A DNA stretch of 10,700 nt from Pseudopedobacter sp038237895 (GTDB lineage Bacteria; Bacteroidota; Bacteroidia; Sphingobacteriales; Sphingobacteriaceae): the NCBI GenBank assembly GCA_038237895.1, contig JBBRYE010000125.1:1-10700 (forward strand). The letters run 5' to 3'. The translations under genes were made by a program, and so were the position numbers. Every line of letters begins with the position of its first letter. The stretch's first letter is position 1. Shown piece after piece: positions 5,034 through 10,700 of the stretch. A model generated the notes under the pieces. It was not told the DNA's origin, did not search any database, and was given only the letters and a program-made list of their open reading frames with translations.

Positions 5034-7013
5034 ATGAAGAAAATTGTACCATTTGTAGTTTTAATGAGTATCATCAGTTTTGTTTTTGCTCAAAACAAAA
5101 GAAAAATGCAGCCTAGTGATATTTATCGTTACCAAAGCATTAGTAATCCACAAATTTCGCCCGATGGAAAATGGATATTATACTCGGTTTCTAAACCAGA
5201 TTCGGCAAAAAATAGATCAGTTTCAGATTTGTATTTAACCAATTGGGAAGGCACACAAACTGTACCGCTAACTTATTACGGCAACGCAGGAGGTGGAGCA
5301 AATTTTAGCCCTGATGGAAAATTTATTTCTTACACTTCTTCTAAAGAGGTAGATAGTATAGATAATGCGCAAATTTGGCTAATGGATAGGAGAGGTGGTG
5401 AAGCTTTTCAATTTACTAAAGTAAAAGAAGATTTACAAAGCTATGTATGGTCTCCAGATGGTTCTAAGATTCTTTTGGTGATGAAAGATGTAGAAAAGAA
5501 AAATAAAAAAACTAAAACAAAACCCCCAATAGTAAGTACCAAATATCATTATAAACAAGATGTAGAAGGTTATACCGATTCATTAGCTACACATTTATAT
5601 ATTTTAGATGTGAAAACTAAAAAGGTAGAAAAAATAACTGATGGCATTTATAGTGAAGGCCAACCTACCTGGTCGCCAGATGGTTCTAAAATTGCTTTTG
5701 TGAGTAACAGAACTGATGACCCGGATAGAAACGATAATTCTGATATTTTTATAGTAGAGGCTAAAAAAGGTGCAATAATTAAACAACTAACCACTTGGAA
5801 AGGGCAAGATAGAAGTCCAGTTTTTAGTAAAGACGGGAGATATATCGCTTATTTACGCTCTACTTCTGATGATACTTTTGTAAACTACGATCAAAATATT
5901 TTAGCCATCGTGAATCCAGATGGAACGGATGCTAAATTATTATCATCGCAATTAGACAGACCAGTATCTAGCCCAAAATGGACTAATGACAGCCAAAGTA
6001 TTTATTTTTTAGTAGATGACGACCGTCAATCTTATATTTCTAAAATTGATTTAAAATCTGGGAAAATAGAGCAAGTAATTGGTGGAGATAGAAGTTTTTC
6101 TGCCTTAGAGTATAATACAAATGGTGAATGGTTAACTGTAATGAGTGATCCTCAAAATCCTACCAATTTTTACACTTTATCTGCTGGGAAATTGAATAAA
6201 ATAACTCATGTAAATGAAGATTGGGCAAATGGATTAGCTTTAGCAAGTGTGCAAGGGTTTAAATCTAAAAGTAAAGACGGAACCATAGTTTCTGGTTTAT
6301 TTTTTACACCAGCTGGTTTAAAAGCAGAAAAATTACCTTTTATATTATTTATTCACGGCGGACCGGTTGCGCAAGACGAGTTTTCATTTGATTTATCTCG
6401 TCAAATGTTGGCAGCCCAAGGTTATGGCGTTGCTGCGGTCAATTACAGAGGAAGTAATGGAAGAGGAATAGCGTTTTCTAGAGCTATTTATAGCGATTGG
6501 GGTAATTTAGAAGTAATGGATTTATTAGGTGCAACAGATTATTTAACTAAGCAGGGTTGGATAGATCCCGTTCGATTAGGAATTGGTGGCTGGAGTTATG
6601 GCGGAATTTTAACAGATTATACCATTGCAAAAGATACTCGCTTTAAAGCAGCTTCTAGCGGAGCAGGTAGTGCTATGCAACTTTCCATGTATGGTATAGA
6701 TCAATATTTGTTACAGTGGAATGAAGAAATTGGCTTACCATGGGAAAAGAAAGGTTTAGATAAGTACATGAAGATTTCTTATCCTTTTACTCACGCTGAT
6801 AGAATTAAAACACCAACACAATTTATGGTGGGTCAAAACGATTTTAATGTACCATCTGAAGGAAGTGAGCAAATGTATGCAGCTTTAAAAACATTAAAAA
6901 TACCTACCGAGTTAATAGTTTATCCAAATCAGTTTCATGGAATTAGAGTATTAAGCTATCAGGAAGATCGTTTTAAACGATATGTAGAGTGGTTTGGGAA
7001 GTATTTGAAATAG
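5034..7013 (+). CDS. Exported S9-family serine peptidase (dipeptidyl/acylaminoacyl peptidase type)
   Basis: The 659-residue protein has an N-terminal signal peptide (about 1-19, ending FVFA before Q20). A beta-propeller of PD40-type repeats follows, seen as SPDGKW (42-47), SPDGKF (92-97), SPDGSK at about 140 and 214, and SKDGRY near 265. From about residue 405 comes an alpha/beta-hydrolase domain. HGGP (441-444) fits the oxyanion region. The catalytic triad is S521 in GGWSYGG, D603 in GQNDFNVP and H635 in NQFHG. All catalytic residues are present and the length is normal. The family cleaves short peptides admitted through the propeller; this one should act in the periplasm or be envelope-bound, in peptide scavenging or turnover. 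It is the only plus-strand gene and converges on the secreted nuclease-like gene. Confidence 0.93.
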   Translation: MKKIVPFVVLMSIISFVFAQNKRKMQPSDIYRYQSISNPQISPDGKWILYSVSKPDSAKNRSVSDLYLTNWEGTQTVPLTYYGNAGGGANFSPDGKFISYTSSKEVDSIDNAQIWLMDRRGGEAFQFTKVKEDLQSYVWSPDGSKILLVMKDVEKKNKKTKTKPPIVSTKYHYKQDVEGYTDSLATHLYILDVKTKKVEKITDGIYSEGQPTWSPDGSKIAFVSNRTDDPDRNDNSDIFIVEAKKGAIIKQLTTWKGQDRSPVFSKDGRYIAYLRSTSDDTFVNYDQNILAIVNPDGTDAKLLSSQLDRPVSSPKWTNDSQSIYFLVDDDRQSYISKIDLKSGKIEQVIGGDRSFSALEYNTNGEWLTVMSDPQNPTNFYTLSAGKLNKITHVNEDWANGLALASVQGFKSKSKDGTIVSGLFFTPAGLKAEKLPFILFIHGGPVAQDEFSFDLSRQMLAAQGYGVAAVNYRGSNGRGIAFSRAIYSDWGNLEVMDLLGATDYLTKQGWIDPVRLGIGGWSYGGILTDYTIAKDTRFKAASSGAGSAMQLSMYGIDQYLLQWNEEIGLPWEKKGLDKYMKISYPFTHADRIKTPTQFMVGQNDFNVPSEGSEQMYAALKTLKIPTELIVYPNQFHGIRVLSYQEDRFKRYVEWFGKYLK

Positions 7014-7057
7014 AAAAAAAATAGGATTGAAATTAAATTTCAATCCTATTTTTTTTT
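7014..7057. terminator. Bidirectional rho-independent terminator
   Basis: A perfect 13-bp stem, ATAGGATTGAAAT (7021-7033) with ATTTCAATCCTAT (7037-7049), has a TAA loop. An A-run (7014-7020) and a T-run (7050-7057) flank it, so it can terminate in both directions. It starts right after the S9 peptidase stop codon, and its T-run abuts and overlaps the stop codon of the convergent minus-strand gene. The stem is AT-rich, as expected in this genome. Confidence 0.92.
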
Positions 7058-10000
7058 ATTTGTTCTTTATTAATCTTTGCTTAAAGATTTTACCGTTATC
7101 ATCAATTTGTAAAATGTAAAGACCTAAATTCAATTTAGGTAGTTCTAAATTTAAACTTCCGTTTACAGTTTGTAATTTGCCAAGAGATTTAAAAACTTCA
7201 ACCCCTTTAGTATCAAATAAAGATAATTTAAGATTTGGGTTTTCGGTTGTAAAACTGATTGTTAAATTATCTTTAACAGGATTTGGATAAACACTAAGAC
7301 CTTCTGAATCCCCGCTAATTACAACAGCAGATACTATTTTAGAATAAGTAAAAGCTCCATCAAAATCAACTTGTTTTAAGCGATAATAGTTAATTCCCCT
7401 TCTTGGATTTACATCTAATATTTGATAATTTTTTGGTTGATTACTATTTCCTGCACCTATAATTTTTTCTACCAATTCAAAATCTTTACCATTTATTGAA
7501 CGTTCTATTAAAAAGTATGCATTATTATGTTCCGATAAAGTATTCCAATTAATCAGAACATTTTTAAAAATTGATTTCGCACTAAAATTTCCCAACTCAA
7601 TCGGTAAAGTAGTGGCATCAAAAAAATAACGACTTAAAATTGGATAATGATCTGAAGTAGCTGTGCTATAATTAGTAATGGTATTAGTAGCTTCATCTAA
7701 AACATCAACAGAACCAGCAATGTAATTATCGTTTAAGCTATTGCTGATAACAACATTATCAATAACGGTAGGAAATCCAGCAGTAGATCTTTCTCCAGCT
7801 AAACTCAATGATAACGAAATTGGATTATAGTTTGTAGAATTAACAAAAGCACTGTAAGAAGTACCTGGTCCGGCCCCACTTGGAGCAATTGTTTTGTCGG
7901 GATCTAAAACATCATTATAATCGCCAATAATAATTACTTGCTTACCGGCCAAATTTGCATCTAACCATGTTTTCAATTGGTCAGCACCTCCCTTTCTTCT
8001 GTTATAAGCATCTATTTGTGCATTTACATCACCAGTATTTGCTTTTGAATGAAGCTCTATAAAATAAACTTTTTCCGTAACCCCATTCATCACCACGTTT
8101 GCTTCCATCAAAAAAGGAAAACGACCAGATGACCAGTTTTTAAATGGAGAGCCTGTTCCATTGTTTGTTAAGGCTGGATAATAAGTATCTCTTAAAACAC
8201 CATAAGTAGTTATCGGTTTTATAATGTCTGTTTTATACATGAATGCTAATTTTTGAGTACCAGCATATCCAGCTGCAGCTTTATCGTCTGCGTAAGATCC
8301 AAAATCACTAAAAATAACATTATAACCAATAGGCAAAACTTGATTCCTAAAACGTGTGGTATCAACAACCTCTGCAAAGCCATAAATATCTGCCTTTATG
8401 TTATCGATTACGGTTCTAACATTAGTTCCTTGTGTTGAAACATCAGATGGACCTTGGCCACTAACTGTACTACCAAACCATTCTATATTATAATTACTAA
8501 CATCTAAACTGTAATTAGTAGTAAATGTATTTCCATTTAATATAATATTTTTATCGCTTGCGCCGATTGTACTAATATTGATATTTCCGTTGGAGCTTTT
8601 ATTGTTCTGGGTTGGCAAAAACCTAACATATATTGTTGGTGAAGTGTTGTTTACAGTTGCTTTGGCAAAATTGATAGCATTAGAAAATGGACCGGCAGAG
8701 GTACCAGAAACTTGATAATCTCCTGTTGAATTAACAAAAACATCATTTGTTAAATTTGCAGCCGAAAAGTTAAAAGGTTTATCACTTGTATTGTTAATAG
8801 CTAAATAACCAAAATTTAAGTTTGTAGTTGTAGTACTAATTTCTGGAGTTGGTGCTGTTGTGGAATTTGTGATAGCGAAATCATCAATTGTCCATCTTGG
8901 TGCAGCTGTGGTGCTGGAAGTATAAACCATTGCAATATAAACGCCATTTGTTTTATAAGCAGATAAATCTATGTTATCGGTTTTTGTCCAAATATCTGAA
9001 TCAGATGGTGGAAACTTTCCATCTATATTAATCCAAGTTGCTGCATTAGGGTTTCCAGTTCCAGAGTAATTAGAAGAGATTTTTAACTGTAGTTTGTCGC
9101 CTCCAAATTTTGCCCTAGACCAAAATGAAAGTATAGGAAAATTATTTGATGTTAAATTAAAACTAGGAGAAATTAACCAATCCTCATTTGTTTGATTACC
9201 TCCACTAAACCCACTAATTTGCAATGCATTTCCTTGACTTAAAGTTGCATCTGCAGGATTCCTTCCAAAACTGGTACAAGCCCATGTTTGCGCACCGTTA
9301 ACACTAAACTGACTAAAACCATCGGATAATGATGAACTACCAGAAGGAGTACAGTTTTCAAAAGCAAAACTTGTTGCATTAGGATCAACGCCAGTGCCTT
9401 TTACAGATAAAGTTGAAGAAGCTACTAAACCCCCTCCATCATGAGAAACAATGCCATTGAATAATCCTTTTGCAGAAGGACTAAATTGTACATATATTAT
9501 TTTAGATCCAGTTCCTGTTAATCCATTTAGTACTAAACTATTTTGAAAAACTCCTCCAGATGTGTTAGAGATTTTGAAAGGATTAACAGTTGTTAAGTTC
9601 AAATCAGTACCATTTAAATTGGCATAATTAATCTGATAAGTCTGTTCTGTTGATGAGGTATTTATATTCTGATTTGAAAACGTAATTGCTGCAGGATTAA
9701 AACTTAAATCAGGATCCGTACCAACAGCTGGATTTGCAACTAAAGAAAAATCATCAATCCCAATTCCATCATCTGCACCAGAGGCATTATAATCGTTAAA
9801 TTTTATCCAAAAGCTTGATCCGTTTGGTATATTGAGATTGATAATTTTATAAGAAATATTCTTAAAATTTTGAATAGAACCATTGCCAGTTGCTTGCCCA
9901 AGGTTTTCATAATTTAATTCGTTAACATCTGTAAAACTCCCAGTATTTAACGAAGTAGCGTTAGTACTATATTGAAATTCAATACGATCAGTTCTGTTTG

Positions 10001-10388
10001 CAGTTCCTACCCTCCAAGTTTTTCCTACATAACTAATAAGTAATCTTGTGATAGTATTACCAGTATTATTAGTGTAAGAGGCTCCCCAAGAAGGATTTAA
10101 AGATCCGCTTTGTAAACCTCCTAAAGTTCTGTCTGTTGATGCGCTTGCACCGAAACTATATGAATCTCCTGTTCCGGAACTACCAGTTCCTGCTGTGTAA
10201 GTGGCATTTAGATTAGTTCCAGATTCGTTTAGATACCAACCGTTAGGAAGCGTTGATGAAGTTCCGCTATTGCTTAAACTATTAAAATTTTCAGTTACCG
10301 CTAAATTATCCTCAGTTATAGAAATCGTTTGAGATTTAGCAATAAAAAAAGTGTTTGAAAGTATTAATAAAAGTAATATTTTTCTCAT
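7056..10388 (-). CDS. T9SS-secreted multidomain protein with endonuclease/exonuclease/phosphatase domain
   Basis: The 1110-residue protein begins with a signal peptide (1-20, ending AKSQ). It continues with a beta-sandwich module (about 25-217), an ASPM/choice-of-anchor-D-like module (226-334), a MAM/choice-of-anchor-J-like jelly roll (341-507) and a second module resembling 226-334 (515-620). The EEP nuclease-like domain (about 625-925) has the expected residues: N634 in NYNIEWFG, E673, H780 in ELHSKA, D823 and N825 in GDYND, D877, and D913-H914 in SDHYP. An FN3-like module (929-1022) leads to a type A T9SS sorting domain (1031-1110, with YPNP at 1034). It is therefore likely exported, carried across the outer membrane and released or surface-attached. 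A DNase or phosphodiesterase role is probable; the substrate is unknown. The gene appears to be transcribed alone. Confidence 0.93.
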   Translation of the reverse strand: MRKILLLLILSNTFFIAKSQTISITEDNLAVTENFNSLSNSGTSSTLPNGWYLNESGTNLNATYTAGTGSSGTGDSYSFGASASTDRTLGGLQSGSLNPSWGASYTNNTGNTITRLLISYVGKTWRVGTANRTDRIEFQYSTNATSLNTGSFTDVNELNYENLGQATGNGSIQNFKNISYKIINLNIPNGSSFWIKFNDYNASGADDGIGIDDFSLVANPAVGTDPDLSFNPAAITFSNQNINTSSTEQTYQINYANLNGTDLNLTTVNPFKISNTSGGVFQNSLVLNGLTGTGSKIIYVQFSPSAKGLFNGIVSHDGGGLVASSTLSVKGTGVDPNATSFAFENCTPSGSSSLSDGFSQFSVNGAQTWACTSFGRNPADATLSQGNALQISGFSGGNQTNEDWLISPSFNLTSNNFPILSFWSRAKFGGDKLQLKISSNYSGTGNPNAATWINIDGKFPPSDSDIWTKTDNIDLSAYKTNGVYIAMVYTSSTTAAPRWTIDDFAITNSTTAPTPEISTTTTNLNFGYLAINNTSDKPFNFSAANLTNDVFVNSTGDYQVSGTSAGPFSNAINFAKATVNNTSPTIYVRFLPTQNNKSSNGNINISTIGASDKNIILNGNTFTTNYSLDVSNYNIEWFGSTVSGQGPSDVSTQGTNVRTVIDNIKADIYGFAEVVDTTRFRNQVLPIGYNVIFSDFGSYADDKAAAGYAGTQKLAFMYKTDIIKPITTYGVLRDTYYPALTNNGTGSPFKNWSSGRFPFLMEANVVMNGVTEKVYFIELHSKANTGDVNAQIDAYNRRKGGADQLKTWLDANLAGKQVIIIGDYNDVLDPDKTIAPSGAGPGTSYSAFVNSTNYNPISLSLSLAGERSTAGFPTVIDNVVISNSLNDNYIAGSVDVLDEATNTITNYSTATSDHYPILSRYFFDATTLPIELGNFSAKSIFKNVLINWNTLSEHNNAYFLIERSINGKDFELVEKIIGAGNSNQPKNYQILDVNPRRGINYYRLKQVDFDGAFTYSKIVSAVVISGDSEGLSVYPNPVKDNLTISFTTENPNLKLSLFDTKGVEVFKSLGKLQTVNGSLNLELPKLNLGLYILQIDDNGKIFKQRLIKNK

Positions 10389-10428
10389 AAGATAATTTTC
10401 ATTTGTGTTTAACTACAAAATTATCTTA
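10388..10428. promoter_or_regulatory. 12-bp inverted repeat over the leader of the secreted nuclease gene
   Basis: Perfect arms TAAGATAATTTT (10388-10399) and AAAATTATCTTA (10417-10428) are separated by 17 bp. The left arm reaches into the start codon and the right arm overlaps the putative -7 element. As DNA it could be an operator. As RNA, if transcription starts upstream of both arms, it would pair right up to the start codon. Confidence 0.5.
10416..10423 (-). promoter_or_regulatory. Putative -7 promoter element for the secreted nuclease gene
   Basis: The minus strand reads TAATTTTG, the same octamer as upstream of cobT and a match to the Bacteroidota TAnnTTTG consensus. It predicts a leader of roughly 20 nt before the ATG at 10388. 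A -33 TTG at normal spacing is not evident. Confidence 0.5.
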
Positions 10429-10497
10429 CAAAAACCAATTAAATATTAACAGAATAAAAATTATTTGTAACATTTAGATTATGTAATGATTTACAGA

Positions 10498-10548
10498 ATT
10501 TTTTCTTAATGCCTTAATGTTGGCAAAATTAAAACATGAAGAAATTAA
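10498..10548. repeat. Direct repeat, copy 1
   Basis: This 51-bp unit starts ATTTTTTCTTAATGCC and is repeated 152 bp to the right with 49 of 51 bases identical (differences at 10535 and 10542). It contains CTTAATGTT (10513-10521), which pairs perfectly with AACATTAAG (10551-10559) just outside the unit, so the full element probably extends to about 10560 as a hairpin. Confidence 0.9.
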
Positions 10549-10649
10549 GAAACATTAAGCCATTTGTAATTTAAGGTTAATTGTTAAAATCAGTACATTC
10601 TCGGCAAAAGTATCTGAATCTTGATTTACCAGATTTAAAGATTAATAGG

Positions 10650-10700
10650 ATTTTTTCTTAATGCCTTAATGTTGGCAAAATTAAAAAATGAAGGAATTAA
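10650..10700. repeat. Direct repeat, copy 2 (cut by window edge)
   Basis: This is the second copy of the 51-bp unit in the same orientation as the first, differing at 10687 and 10694. It reaches the last base of the window and probably continues beyond it. If it keeps the same design, an AACATTAAG arm should follow. Confidence 0.9.

Larger units (their letters stand above)
10389..10700. other. Gene-free right edge with repeats
   Basis: These 312 bp hold no credible ORF. From left to right they contain the promoter region of the secreted nuclease gene (10389-10430), an AT-rich stretch, and two copies of a 51-bp direct repeat separated by 101 bp. The second copy reaches the window edge. I see no RNA gene. 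Confidence 0.7.

Noticed and set aside
5604..5786. 60-residue minus-strand ORF inside the S9 peptidase gene
   Set aside because: It is antisense to the PD40 repeats and has no features of its own.
8253..8438. 61-residue plus-strand ORF inside the secreted nuclease gene
   Set aside because: It is antisense to the EEP domain and has no family resemblance.

Overview
The window is AT-rich DNA from a member of the Bacteroidota, most likely a free-living Pedobacter- or Flavobacterium-like species. The evidence is the type IX secretion (T9SS) sorting domain on the large secreted protein, several Bacteroidota-type families (the CrtA-like monooxygenase, an 81-residue conserved small protein and an S9 peptidase with PD40 repeats), leaders that lack Shine-Dalgarno sequences, and two TAATTTTG elements that match the Bacteroidota -7 consensus TAnnTTTG. 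The species call is inference.

Layout. All genes lie on the minus strand except one. Positions 1-54 hold the first 18 codons of sucC (succinyl-CoA synthetase beta subunit), which runs off the left edge. A structured inverted-repeat element (279-372) separates it from a cobalamin lower-ligand cluster, read right to left as cobT (3178-2153), cobS (2039-1275), a small lipoprotein gene (1247-969) and a cobC-like phosphatase gene (972-388). CobT makes alpha-ribazole phosphate from nicotinate mononucleotide and dimethylbenzimidazole. CobS joins the alpha-ribazole moiety to adenosylcobinamide-GDP, and CobC removes the phosphate. The cluster therefore covers the last steps of nucleotide-loop assembly; cobU/cobP and the corrin-ring genes are not here. 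No cobalamin riboswitch is visible. Instead, cobT has a -7-like element directly next to an operator-like inverted repeat, and a tetranucleotide repeat lies between cobT and cobS.

To the right are three minus-strand genes: an 81-residue conserved hypothetical protein, a spheroidene-monooxygenase (CrtA)-like protein whose start codon lies inside a nested inverted repeat, and a 120-residue protein with an HEFGH zinc-protease-like motif. The plus-strand gene at 5034-7013 encodes an exported S9-family serine peptidase. It converges on a 1110-residue secreted protein (10388-7056) built from beta-sandwich modules, an endonuclease/exonuclease/phosphatase (EEP) domain and a T9SS signal. The two share a bidirectional terminator at about 7014-7057. 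The right edge (10498-10700) carries two near-identical 51-bp direct repeats, probably part of a dispersed repeat family.

No rRNA, tRNA, CRISPR array, transposase or phage gene was seen. The gene content is ordinary chromosomal. The less explained signals are in the non-coding DNA: the cobT operator-like repeat, the nested repeat over the crtA-like start, the TTAG microsatellite, the octamer array, and the dispersed-repeat-like elements at both ends.
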